Below, one piece after another: positions 38,553 through 46,907 of a stretch of DNA of 50,694 nt (positions are counted from its first letter, which is position 1; each line of letters opens with the position of its first letter). The translations under genes were made by a program, and so were the position numbers. Location: the NCBI GenBank assembly GCA_005789975.1, contig SXWC01000017.1, positions 1 through 50,694 of the forward strand. The letters are read 5' to 3'. This DNA is from Planctomycetaceae bacterium (lineage in GTDB: Bacteria > Planctomycetota > Planctomycetia > Pirellulales > UBA1268). The notes below the pieces were generated by a model. It saw nothing but the letters and a program-made list of their open reading frames with translations. It was not told where the DNA came from and did not search any database.

Positions 38553-38558
38553 CTGGGG

Positions 38559-39569
38559 GTGTCGTTCGCAATCTCGGAACGGGCACCGAGGGGCGGAGAA
38601 ACGACCGCGTCAATCATCCCGCACGTCGTCCGGGCCATGCTCCAAAGACCGCTGCTGACGCCGATCGTCCTCGGTTTCTGGTTGGTGACCAGCGGCTGGC
38701 TGGTCGGCACCAAAATCCTGCCGGCGTTCAATCCCGGCCCGCCGCCCGGCCATCAGGCGTTGTATGCGGCGGGCAACCGGACGATTCCCGTGGCGTGGAC
38801 GGTGTGGCTCAACGAGCGGCCCGTGGGCTGGGCGCTGGCGACCTCGAGCCGCACCGCCGCGGGCGGCCTTGGGATCAACACCCACCTGCATGTCGAGAAC
38901 CTCGTGCTCGACGAGATGCTGCCGGCCTGGGTGAGCCGGTTGCTTCAATCCACGGCCCCGGCCGGCACGACCGTCGGATTCGACGCCCGCGGCGGCCTGG
39001 CCATCGACGCGGCCGGTGCGTTGCGGTCCTTCTCGTCGCGCATCTCGGTGCCGGGCACCGCCGAGGAGATCACGCTCGACGGCACCATCGACGACGGTCG
39101 CGTGGTGGCGACCATCAAGGCGGGAGGCATGGAGTATGAGGCAAGCAGGCACCTTCCATCGCATGTGATGATCGGCGACGAGCTGTCGCCGCAGGCCACG
39201 CTGCCCGGACTCTCCGAGGGCCGCTGCTGGACCGTGCCCGTCTACAGTCAGCTGCGGCCGGGCCGTGCGTCGATCGAACTCCTCCACGCCGAGGTCGGAA
39301 GCGAGGAGACGCTCTACTGGGAAAACACCCTGACGCGGGTGCACGTCGTTTCGTATCGCGAGGATCCCACGAGCGACCGCGAGCCCCGCTGCCGGTCGTG
39401 GGTCGATCTCTCGGGCAGGGTTCTCAGGCAGGAGACCGCGATCGCCGGGGCGCGGATGCTGTTCGTCCGCCGGACCGACGAGTCGGCGGCCCAGCTGGCC
39501 GAGGAGATGATGCTGCCGTCCGATGCTGCCGGCGCCGCCGCCCCGTCGACGGAGGCGGGCATCCGATGA
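38559..39569 (+). CDS. Membrane-anchored hypothetical protein of an ABC exporter operon
   Basis: Up to 336 aa from GTG 38559. ATG 38637 (310 aa) is an equally plausible start because the -10 box at 38547 leaves no room for a leader before the GTG. One membrane helix follows (LLTPIVLGFWLVTSGWLVG), then a mostly beta extracytoplasmic domain ending in an Ala/Ser-rich tail. It has phrases such as WTVWLNERPVGWALATSS seen in uncharacterised planctomycete proteins. It overlaps the ABC ATPase by ATGA, so it is coupled to it and probably a partner of the transporter. I do not recognise a named family. Confidence 0.8.
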   Translation: MSFAISERAPRGGETTASIIPHVVRAMLQRPLLTPIVLGFWLVTSGWLVGTKILPAFNPGPPPGHQALYAAGNRTIPVAWTVWLNERPVGWALATSSRTAAGGLGINTHLHVENLVLDEMLPAWVSRLLQSTAPAGTTVGFDARGGLAIDAAGALRSFSSRISVPGTAEEITLDGTIDDGRVVATIKAGGMEYEASRHLPSHVMIGDELSPQATLPGLSEGRCWTVPVYSQLRPGRASIELLHAEVGSEETLYWENTLTRVHVVSYREDPTSDREPRCRSWVDLSGRVLRQETAIAGARMLFVRRTDESAAQLAEEMMLPSDAAGAAAPSTEAGIR

Positions 39570-40303
39570 TCGAGTTTGACCATGCGAGCCGCACCTTCGG
39601 GCCGAAGACGGCCGTTTCGGACCTCACGCTTTCGATCCCGAGGGGGGAACTCTTCGCGCTCCTGGGCCCCAACGGCGCCGGCAAGACGACCACGATCCGG
39701 ATGCTCGTGGGCCTGCTGCAGCCATCCCGCGGGGCGGTGCGGGTGTGCGGCCACGATCTGGTCAAGGACGCCCGCGGCGCGCATCTGCACCTCGGCTACG
39801 TGCCCGACGAGCCCTGCCTCTACGACAAACTCAGCGGCCGGGAGTTTCTCTGGTTCATCGCCGAAATGTTCGGCATGCCCCGCCGGGAGGCGGCCGCGCG
39901 GATCGAGCGCGAGATCGAGCACTTCGAACTCGGCGAGTTCGCCGACGACCTCTCCGAGAGCTATTCGCTGGGGATGAAGCAGCGGCTGGTCTTCGCGGCG
40001 GCATTCCTGCACGACCCGAGCGTGCTGGTGCTCGATGAGCCGATGGTCGGGCTCGATCCTCGCAGCGTGCGGATCGTCAAGGATCTGCTCGCCGCGCGGA
40101 CCCGGGAGGGAATGACCGTCTTCATGTCCACGCACACGCTGGCGATGGCCGAGGAGATGGCGGACCGCGTGGGGATCATGGTCCGCGGACAGTTGCGGTT
40201 TTTGGGAACGGTGGCGGAGCTTCGCGACCAGATGGCGCTGGAGGCGACGACGCTCGAGCACCTCTACCTCGAACTCACCTCGGCCCGGATCGGCCGGCCA
40301 TGA
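39566..40303 (+). CDS. ABC transporter ATP-binding protein
   Basis: A 245-aa ABC-2 type ATPase (CcmA/NatA-like). Walker A is GPNGAGKTTTIRM. The signature region SLGMKQRLVFAAAF has a degenerate C-loop (S-L-G-M rather than L-S-G-G), which is common in this subfamily. Walker B is SVLVLDEPMVGLDP and the switch His is in FMSTHTLAMAEE. It overlaps both neighbours by ATGA. The substrate is unknown; export is inferred from family and partner. Confidence 0.92.
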   Translation: MIEFDHASRTFGPKTAVSDLTLSIPRGELFALLGPNGAGKTTTIRMLVGLLQPSRGAVRVCGHDLVKDARGAHLHLGYVPDEPCLYDKLSGREFLWFIAEMFGMPRREAAARIEREIEHFELGEFADDLSESYSLGMKQRLVFAAAFLHDPSVLVLDEPMVGLDPRSVRIVKDLLAARTREGMTVFMSTHTLAMAEEMADRVGIMVRGQLRFLGTVAELRDQMALEATTLEHLYLELTSARIGRP

Positions 40304-42069
40304 CGGGACGGGAGCCGGGTCACGACATCGTGCGACCGCTCCCCTTCGAGGAGGAGTCACGGCTCTTTCTCCGGCTCAGGGCGACGCTGTCCTGGCAGAC
40401 GGTGCGTTCGTTGTTTCGCGACTCACGGCTGCGGGTGACGCTGGTCCTGCTGCTCAGCGGACTGTTTTGGGGTTCGTTGTACGGGCTCTTCGTCGAGGCC
40501 TTCGCCTTTCTCGACGACCTGCACGCCGACGTGATCTCGCTGCTGTTCAACGCCTTCTTCTCGTCGCTCATGGTGATGCTCGTCTTCTCCGCCGGCATCC
40601 TCACCTACGGAGGCATGTATTGCTCGGCGGAGGCCCGGCTGCTCCTCACGCTGCCGGCGCGGGCGGAGATGATCCACGCCCACACCTTCCGCGAGGCGGT
40701 CTGGTTTTCCAGCTGGGGCTTCGTGCTTCTCGGGAGCCCGATGCTCGCCGCCTACGGAGTGGTGCGGCACTCGGCCTGGCCCTATTTTCTGCTCATGCTG
40801 CCGTTCATGATCGCCTTCGTCGTGATCCCGGCGGCCATCGGCAGCATCTGCTGCATCCTGCTCGTGGCGTGGCTCCCGCGACTGCGGCTCCACGCCCTGT
40901 CGGCGGGCGTGGTCGTCGCCTGCGCGGCCGCGGCCTGGCTGGCCTGGTCGATGTCCTCGCGGGCCCCGCTCGACACGATGTCGGCGGCCTGGTTCGAACG
41001 GACGTTCGCCCGCCTCGCGCTGACCGAACAGAAGTTCCTGCCGAGCTGGTGGCTCTCGAGCGGCCTGATCGAGGCTGCCCGCATCGACGGTGACGGCCGG
41101 ATGTCGGTCGGGGGCCTGAGCGAGGCGGTCAGGTTTCTCTGCCTGCTCGTCGCCAATGCGCTGGTGCTGCAGCTCTTGGCGGGCTGGCTGGCCCGCGTGG
41201 CCTACCGGCGCGGCTACAGCCAGCTCTCCGCCGAGGTGCCGGCCCGTCGCCGCCGCCCTCAGGGAGGGTTCGACCGCTTTCTCGGCTCCGCGGGCTTCGC
41301 CGCCGGGAGGCCGCTGCGGCTCCTGCTCGTCAAGGACCTGCGGCTCTTTCGCCGCGACGTCTCGCAGTGGTCGCAGTTCGTCATCTTCTTCGGCCTCCTG
41401 GGGCTCTACTTCGTCAACCTCCGCTCGTTCAACTACAAAAACTCCTACGCCTCGATGATCGGCTTCCTCAACCTGGCCGTCCTGGGCCTCATCCTCTCGA
41501 CATTCACGACGCGGTTCGTGTTTCCGATGATCAGCCTGGAGGGGCAGCGGTTCTGGATCCTGAGACTGCTCCCGGTGCACCGGGATCAGATCGTCTGGTC
41601 GAAGTTCATCTTCTCGTTCGTCGGCGGACTGATCCCGTGCTGCAGCCTCGTGCTGCTCAGCGACTCCATGCTCGGGATCCCCTGGTGGCTCGTCGCCCAG
41701 CACGAACTCTGCTGCGTCGTTCTCTGCATGGGGCTCTCGGGCATCGCCGTGGGGCTCGGTGCCCGGATGCCGGAACTGAGGGAGTCGTCCCCGGCGAAGA
41801 TTTCCTCCGGCTTCGGCGGCACGCTTTGCCTCGTGATCAGTTCGCTGTTCATCATGATCGTGGTGGTTCTGGCGGCCGTGCCGAACTACCTTTTCATGGT
41901 GGGGGACACGCTCGGACCGGCATTCCTCGCCCCGGCCGGCATGCTCGCCTGGGCCGGCGGACCCTGGGGCACCGCGACGAGCCTCGGGCTGGTCGTGGCG
42001 CTGGGCCTGCTGACCACGTTCGTGCCCTTGTTCCTCGGAATCCGCGCCTTCCGGGTGCTGGAGGCCTAG
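40300..42069 (+). CDS. ABC transporter permease, large (ABC-2-like)
   Basis: A 589-aa integral membrane protein with about 12-14 hydrophobic segments in two halves separated by a soluble stretch (about 235-330) that contains a basic patch (PARRRRPQGG). The arrangement resembles a duplicated ABC-2 exporter membrane domain. It is translationally coupled to the ATPase and ends 228 bp before mqnA. Substrate unknown. Confidence 0.86.
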   Translation: MTGREPGHDIVRPLPFEEESRLFLRLRATLSWQTVRSLFRDSRLRVTLVLLLSGLFWGSLYGLFVEAFAFLDDLHADVISLLFNAFFSSLMVMLVFSAGILTYGGMYCSAEARLLLTLPARAEMIHAHTFREAVWFSSWGFVLLGSPMLAAYGVVRHSAWPYFLLMLPFMIAFVVIPAAIGSICCILLVAWLPRLRLHALSAGVVVACAAAAWLAWSMSSRAPLDTMSAAWFERTFARLALTEQKFLPSWWLSSGLIEAARIDGDGRMSVGGLSEAVRFLCLLVANALVLQLLAGWLARVAYRRGYSQLSAEVPARRRRPQGGFDRFLGSAGFAAGRPLRLLLVKDLRLFRRDVSQWSQFVIFFGLLGLYFVNLRSFNYKNSYASMIGFLNLAVLGLILSTFTTRFVFPMISLEGQRFWILRLLPVHRDQIVWSKFIFSFVGGLIPCCSLVLLSDSMLGIPWWLVAQHELCCVVLCMGLSGIAVGLGARMPELRESSPAKISSGFGGTLCLVISSLFIMIVVVLAAVPNYLFMVGDTLGPAFLAPAGMLAWAGGPWGTATSLGLVVALGLLTTFVPLFLGIRAFRVLEA

Positions 42070-42297
42070 CAGCCGGTGTCTCGTGTCGATTGCCGCTGAA
42101 CTGCGGCGGCCGTCGAGCAGGGGACGGGCGTTGTTTCCCGGGGTCGAAATGGTGGAAATTGCCCGGGTCGGCCCCGCGGCTGCCGGCCCCCGGGCGGCTT
42201 TCCCCCGGGCCGTGAGCAGGGGCCGGTTAGCGGGTGCCGGAAAATGCGGTTGATCCCGGGTGGCTAGCCCGACGAAAATCCATCTGCCGGCACCCCC
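42070..42297. other. 228-bp intergenic region with repeated CCCGGG and an inverted repeat before mqnA
   Basis: CCCGGG occurs five times in about 140 bp, and GAGCAGGGGMCGG occurs twice (42115-42127, 42214-42226). GGGTGCCGG (42232-42240) is inverted as CCGGCACCC (42287-42295), two bases before the mqnA ATG. No gene is seen. Part may end transcription of the ABC operon and part may form the mqnA leader. Confidence 0.5.
42232..42295 (+). promoter_or_regulatory. Inverted repeat that could pair over the mqnA start region
   Basis: A perfect 9-bp inverted repeat with a 46-base spacer ends two bases before ATG 42298. If transcribed, the right arm would occupy the position of a ribosome site, so the stem could limit translation. 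No ribosome-binding sequence is otherwise visible there. Confidence 0.4.
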
Positions 42298-43200
42298 ATG
42301 ATCCACCAGCCCTCCCAGCACCGAATCCGCCGGAACGACCCCCGTCGGCTTCGCGTGGGAGCCGTGCAGTATCTCAACACCCGTCCCCTCGTCCACGGCC
42401 TGGCGGCGGCGGGTGTCGATGTGCGGTACGACCTGCCGAGTCGGCTCGCCGATCAGCTCGCATCGGGGATCCTCGATGTGGCCTTGATCCCGTCGATCGA
42501 GGTATTCCGTGGCGGCCATTCCGTGGTGAGCAACGCCTGCATCGGATGTCACGGTCCGGTGATGAGCGTGAAACTGTTTTTTCGGAAGGCCCCCGAAAAG
42601 ATCACCACGCTGGCCGTGGACGAGGGGTCTCGAACCAGTGCCACCCTCGCCCGAATCCTGCTGGCTGAGCGACACGGCGTCTTTCCGACGGTCGAAACCC
42701 TGCCGATCGGCTCAGGGCTCGCCGACACCGCCGCGGATGCCGTGCTGCTGATCGGTGACAGGGCGATCGATTCCCGGGGCTCCACCGAGCGGGCCGCCGG
42801 GTGTTTCCAGGTGATCTGGGATCTCGGTGACGAGTGGTGCCGCTGGACGGGACTGCCGTTCGTGTTTGCCGTCTGGGCGGCCCGGGATGGTGTCGATGCC
42901 GGCCCCCTCGAGCCGTTGCTCGCCCGGGCCCGCGACTCCGGCATCGCGAATCTTGCCGCGATCGCCGCCGCGGAAGCGGCCGCCCACGGGCTCACGGTGC
43001 CGCAGTGCCTGAGTTATCTCCACGACAACCTGCACTATCACCTGGAGGCCCGCGAACTCGAGGCGCTCGCCCTTTTCCGGCGGCATGCCGTCGGCCTGAA
43101 CCTCGCCCCGGCGGAGCGGGAGACGTTTCAGGCGTCGAAGCGGGGGAGGCGGCCGGCCGGGATCATGGTGGCCGACCACGAGAGGAGCGATTCGAGATGA
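42298..43200 (+). CDS. mqnA: Chorismate dehydratase MqnA
   Basis: A 300-aa protein of the MqnA/MqnD periplasmic-binding-like fold. LRVGAVQYLNTRPLVHGL at the N-terminus and DVALIPSIEVFRGG, VVSNACIGCHGPVMSVKLF are diagnostic. It dehydrates chorismate to 3-[(1-carboxyvinyl)oxy]benzoate, the first futalosine-route step to menaquinone. The first 17 residues are not conserved, so the true start could be further in. Followed with ATGA overlap by mqnC. Confidence 0.93.
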   Translation: MIHQPSQHRIRRNDPRRLRVGAVQYLNTRPLVHGLAAAGVDVRYDLPSRLADQLASGILDVALIPSIEVFRGGHSVVSNACIGCHGPVMSVKLFFRKAPEKITTLAVDEGSRTSATLARILLAERHGVFPTVETLPIGSGLADTAADAVLLIGDRAIDSRGSTERAAGCFQVIWDLGDEWCRWTGLPFVFAVWAARDGVDAGPLEPLLARARDSGIANLAAIAAAEAAAHGLTVPQCLSYLHDNLHYHLEARELEALALFRRHAVGLNLAPAERETFQASKRGRRPAGIMVADHERSDSR

Positions 43201-44369
43201 ATGCAGGCCGGATTTCCTCGATCCTCGACGATGTCGTCGCCGGCGGCCGGTTGTCACCGGGCGACGCCGTCACCCTGCTCGAGTCACACGAACTCGCCGC
43301 GATCGGCCGGGCCGCCGACGCCGTCTCCCGCAGGCTTCATCCCGAGCCCTACCGCACCTACAACATCGACCGCAACATCAACTACACGAACGTGTGCACG
43401 GCGGTGTGCGACTTCTGCGCCTTCTACCGTGGGCCGAAGCATCCCGAAGGCTACGTGCTCGACCGGGGGACGATTCTCAGGAAGATCGAGGAGATGGTCG
43501 CGATCGGTGGCGATCAGATCCTGATGCAGGGAGGCCTGCATCCCACGCTCACCCTCGAGTGGTATGAAGACCTCCTCCGCGACATCAAGCGGGAGTTTCC
43601 CGCCGTCAACGTCCACGGCTTCTCGCCCCCGGAGATCCACCACTTCACCACGGTTTCCAAGCGGCCGCTCCGCGAGGTGCTCGAGCGATTGGCGCGGGCG
43701 GGGCTGGGCTCGCTGCCCGGTGGCGGCGGCGAGATCCTCGTCGATCGCGTCCGCGAGGCGATGACCCGCGGGAAGGTGCTGACCGACGACTGGCTCGAAG
43801 TGCACCGGCAGTGGCACCAGCTCGGCGGACGCAGCACGGCGACGATGATGTTCGGTCACATCGAGACCCTCGCCGAGCGGGTGGAGCACCTCGATCGCCT
43901 GCGGGAACTGCAGGACGAGACCGGCGGCTTCACCGCCTTCATCTGCTGGTCGTTCCAGCCCGACAACACCGAAATGGACGACATTCCCCCCACCGGGGCC
44001 TTCGAGTACCTGAAAACGCAGGCGGTGGCCCGCCTCTACCTCGACAACTTCGCCAACATCCAGTCGAGCTGGGTGACGCAGGGTCGTGAGATCGGCCAAC
44101 TGGCGTTGCTCTTCGGAGCCAACGACATGGGCAGCCTGATGATCGAGGAAAACGTGGTCAGTGCCGCGGGAACCGTCCATCACCTCACGCTCGACGAGAT
44201 GCGGTCGGCCATTTCCGAACTCGGCTGGATTCCGCGCCGCCGAAACGTGTTTTACGAACTCTTCGAGGAGGAGCCGCAGGCATCTCCCGCCGATCCCGGG
44301 CGAGGGCGTGCCGGGTTCGTGCCCCTTCCGGTGACGTCGGCCGTCCCGATGGCTTCGACTGCCCCGTGA
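43197..44369 (+). CDS. mqnC: Cyclic dehypoxanthine futalosine synthase MqnC (radical SAM)
   Basis: A 390-aa radical SAM enzyme. The cluster motif CTAVCDFCAFYR (Cys-x3-Cys-x2-Cys) follows TYNIDRNINYTNV, as in MqnC. GGDQILMQGGLHPTL and ENVVSAAGTVHH in the C-terminal part fit MqnC rather than MqnE. It cyclises dehypoxanthine futalosine. It overlaps mqnA (ATGA) and the next amidohydrolase (GTGA). Confidence 0.93.
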   Translation: MNAGRISSILDDVVAGGRLSPGDAVTLLESHELAAIGRAADAVSRRLHPEPYRTYNIDRNINYTNVCTAVCDFCAFYRGPKHPEGYVLDRGTILRKIEEMVAIGGDQILMQGGLHPTLTLEWYEDLLRDIKREFPAVNVHGFSPPEIHHFTTVSKRPLREVLERLARAGLGSLPGGGGEILVDRVREAMTRGKVLTDDWLEVHRQWHQLGGRSTATMMFGHIETLAERVEHLDRLRELQDETGGFTAFICWSFQPDNTEMDDIPPTGAFEYLKTQAVARLYLDNFANIQSSWVTQGREIGQLALLFGANDMGSLMIEENVVSAAGTVHHLTLDEMRSAISELGWIPRRRNVFYELFEEEPQASPADPGRGRAGFVPLPVTSAVPMASTAP

Positions 44370-45634
44370 GCCGGACGGACGCATCCGATCTGACGATCCG
44401 CTGCTCGCACCTCCTCCCGATGCGGGGACCGGCGATCGCCAACGGCTGGATGAGGATCCGCCGCGGGAGGATCATCGCGGTCGGCGGCGGCGCCCGGCAC
44501 GATCGGCCCGGCACCCGGGTGATCGACCTGGGCGACGCAATCGTGATGCCCGGGCTCGTCAACGCCCACACACATCTCGAGTTTTCCGACACGCCCGCCC
44601 CGCTCGATGCCGCCGGCGGCCTGCCCGGCTGGATCGGCAGGGTGGTGGCGCTGCGGCGGTCGCGGACGGCTGAAGAGGGCCCTGCCGACCGGGCCGGGCC
44701 TGCCATCCGTGCGGGCCTCCGCGAGAGTGCCGCCGCCGGGGTCACGGCGATCGGCGAGATCGCCACCTCGGTCCCCGCCGATGCCTTCGCCGGAGGCGGT
44801 CCGCGAATCCGCGCCTTCCGCGAGGTGCTCGGGCTGTCTCCCACGGCGGGGCACGCGGCGCTGCGATCGTGCATCCGCGACGTGGGGCGACTCGCCGGGC
44901 GGGGCGTGGCACCGGGCCTGTCGCCCCACGCCCCGTATTCGGTCGCCGCGCCGCTGGGTGCGGCGCTCGTGGCCGAGGCGGTCCGGAGGAGGCTTCCGCT
45001 GGCGATGCATGTTGCCGAGAGCCTGGCGGAAGAGGAACTCATCGCCTCCGGAAGCGGACCGTTTCGTCGGTTGCTCGAAGGGCTCGGTGCCTGGGATGCC
45101 GCGCATCCTCCCCTGCTGCTGTCCGCGGCGGACTGGATTTCGCGACTCGCCCGCGGTCCCCGCGGCGTCGTCGTGCATGGCACATACCTCGGCCGCGACC
45201 CGGTCGCGCTCGCCCGGCTGGCCAGGCATCGCGATCGGCTCTGCGTGGCCGTCTGCCCGCGGACCACGCTCGCGCTTTCGGGCATGCTGCCGCCGGTGGC
45301 GGTGTTCCGGGAGGCCGGCATCCGCGTGGCGATCGGCACCGACAGCCGCGCCTCGAACCCCGACCTCTCCGTGCTCGCCGAGTGCCGCACGCTCGTCGCC
45401 GCCGGCGTCTGCTCGCCCGCGGAATCGCTCCGCATGGCCACGGTGCAGTCCGCCTGGGCGCTCGGCTTCGACCGCTCTTCAGGAGTGCTCGCCCCGGATC
45501 GCCCCGCCGACTTCGTCATTCTCCGGCCGATGACCGTCGATCGAGATCCCCATCGAGCCGTGCTCGATCCCGCGACCCGCATCCTGGCCACGCTCCGCGC
45601 GGGCAGGGTCATCGCCGGCACGCTCGACGGCTGA
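44366..45634 (+). CDS. Amidohydrolase, probable aminofutalosine deaminase (MqnX-like)
   Basis: A 422-aa metal-dependent amidohydrolase starting at GTG 44366, overlapping mqnC. The metal motifs are NAHTHLEF, LSPHAPYSV, MHVAES and IGTDSRASN. In the futalosine pathway a deaminase (MqnX) converts 6-amino-6-deoxyfutalosine to futalosine. Position directly behind mqnA-mqnC makes this the best guess; a general cytosine/adenosine-type deaminase is the alternative. MqnE, MqnB and MqnD are not in the window. Confidence 0.82.
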   Translation: MSRTDASDLTIRCSHLLPMRGPAIANGWMRIRRGRIIAVGGGARHDRPGTRVIDLGDAIVMPGLVNAHTHLEFSDTPAPLDAAGGLPGWIGRVVALRRSRTAEEGPADRAGPAIRAGLRESAAAGVTAIGEIATSVPADAFAGGGPRIRAFREVLGLSPTAGHAALRSCIRDVGRLAGRGVAPGLSPHAPYSVAAPLGAALVAEAVRRRLPLAMHVAESLAEEELIASGSGPFRRLLEGLGAWDAAHPPLLLSAADWISRLARGPRGVVVHGTYLGRDPVALARLARHRDRLCVAVCPRTTLALSGMLPPVAVFREAGIRVAIGTDSRASNPDLSVLAECRTLVAAGVCSPAESLRMATVQSAWALGFDRSSGVLAPDRPADFVILRPMTVDRDPHRAVLDPATRILATLRAGRVIAGTLDG

Positions 45635-45672
45635 TCGACCGATCCTCCGGCATGACGGCATCAGCCGGGGGG

Positions 45673-46542
45673 CTACAGCCGGCAGTTGCCGATTCGCGTC
45701 TCGATCACGGCGCTGGCGCCGATCGCCTCGAGCCGCTCCATCACGGCGTGGACATCGCCCCGTTTCACCATGGCCCGCACCGCGCACCATGCCTGATCCT
45801 CGAGCGACATCACCGTCGGGGAGTTGAAACCGGGAGTGATCTTCTCGGCCTCGGCGAGCCGCGTGCGCAGCACGTTGTATTCCAGCAGCGACCAGCTCCG
45901 GGCGATCACGATGCCTTCCAGACGCCGCACGATCCGGTCGGCGAGTGCGGTGTCGGCGAGGCCCGGGTGCTGGACGAGCACCGTCTCGTAGCGGCCGATC
46001 TCGTCGAGCACGTGGAGCCTGTTGGCGGCGAGCGTGCTGCCGGTCTCGACGAGATCGACGATCGCATCGGCGACCCCCAGGGCGATCATCACCTCGACGC
46101 TGCCGGAGAGTTCGACGAAGTGGGCCTCGACACCGCGATCGGCCAGCCAGCGGCGGGTGATCCGCGGGAAGCTCGTGGCGACGCGGCGGCCCGCGAGTTT
46201 CCGCGGATCATCGATGGTGGCGTCGTCGGGGACGCAGAGCGCCAGCCGGCAGGTGCCCACGCCGAGGTCGAGACGGTGCCTCACGTCGGCGCCGCTCTCC
46301 GCCACGAGGTCGGCGCCGGTGATCCCGAGATCGATGGCCCCCTCGGCGGTGAGCACCGGAATGTCGTCGGTGCGGAGAAACGTCACCTCCACCGGCATGT
46401 CCTTGCAGCGGGCGAAGAGGCTCCGCTCCGTGCGGCGAAACGAGAGTCCCGCATCGGCGAGCAGTTGCCCGGCGAGTTCCGCAAGCCTGCCCTTGCTGGG
46501 GATGCCGATCCGCAGCAGCCGTTCCCTCACGTCATCGCTCAT
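45673..46542 (-). CDS. hisG: ATP phosphoribosyltransferase, long form
   Basis: A 289-aa HisG_L. LRIGIPSKGRLAE, DLGITGADLV and ELSGSVEVMIALGVADAIVDLVETGSTL are the catalytic-core signatures. The extra C-terminal part (about 215-289, TVMSLEDQAWCAVRAMV) is the ACT-like domain that binds histidine for feedback control, so no HisZ is needed. It performs the first step of histidine biosynthesis. ATGA overlap with hisE upstream. Confidence 0.94.
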   Translation of the reverse strand: MSDDVRERLLRIGIPSKGRLAELAGQLLADAGLSFRRTERSLFARCKDMPVEVTFLRTDDIPVLTAEGAIDLGITGADLVAESGADVRHRLDLGVGTCRLALCVPDDATIDDPRKLAGRRVATSFPRITRRWLADRGVEAHFVELSGSVEVMIALGVADAIVDLVETGSTLAANRLHVLDEIGRYETVLVQHPGLADTALADRIVRRLEGIVIARSWSLLEYNVLRTRLAEAEKITPGFNSPTVMSLEDQAWCAVRAMVKRGDVHAVMERLEAIGASAVIETRIGNCRL

Positions 46543-46907
46543 GTCGAGGCTCCCTGGGCGCCGCCCTGCCGTGCCGCTTTCTCGTCGAGACCCGACACGC
46601 CGAACCGCCGGGCCAGCTCGTCTTCGACGCTCGCCAGGGGCACGTTGCGACAGGCGAGGAGCACGAGGGTGTGGTAGATGAGATCGGCCGCCTCGGAGAC
46701 GACCCGTTCGTCGGTCTCGCCGCAGGCTGCCTGGACGAATTCGGCGGCCTCCTCGGAGACCTTGGCTCCGGCGGCCGCGGGGCCCCCGGCCAGGAGTTTG
46801 GTGGTGTAGGATCGCACGGACGGGTCGCGTTTCCGCGAGGCGATCACCCCCTCCAGCGTTTCCAGGACTTCGCCAGAGCGGCGGGCCGATGTTCGAGAAT
46901 CCGACAC
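46539..46907 (-). CDS. hisE: Phosphoribosyl-ATP pyrophosphatase
   Basis: A 122-aa protein of the MazG-like HisE family: LETLEGVIASRKRD, SYTTKLLAGG, AKVSEEAAEFVQA and ADLIYHTLVLL. It hydrolyses PR-ATP, the step after HisG. The open frame runs to 47438, but upstream codons lie inside miaA and lack similarity. GTG 46907 (SDSRTSARRSGEV) gives the usual length; ATG 46991 is the next option. Either start is divergent from and very close to miaA. Confidence 0.9.
   Translation of the reverse strand: MSDSRTSARRSGEVLETLEGVIASRKRDPSVRSYTTKLLAGGPAAAGAKVSEEAAEFVQAACGETDERVVSEAADLIYHTLVLLACRNVPLASVEDELARRFGVSGLDEKAARQGGAQGAST

Larger units (their letters stand above)
37955..38558. other. 604-bp non-coding region with cruciform element and upstream module
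   Basis: No supported gene. From left to right: about 280 bp without recognised features; a MITE-like inverted-repeat element at 38239-38370; a small hairpin GCAGACT/AGTCTGC (38425-38446); the dispersed upstream module (about 38450-38546); and a TAGACT box at 38547-38552 before the next gene. Confidence 0.65.

Noticed and set aside
37955..38558. tRNA or CRISPR in the 604-bp gene-free region, given its stems.
   Set aside because: No tRNA arm consensus or CCA context, and no regularly spaced direct repeats; the stems fit a MITE-like element better.
40423..42675. A 750-codon minus-strand open frame across the ABC permease and the start of mqnA.
   Set aside because: Composition is charged and repetitive (GHERGQQ-like), it crosses an intergenic region and is antisense to two recognisable genes.
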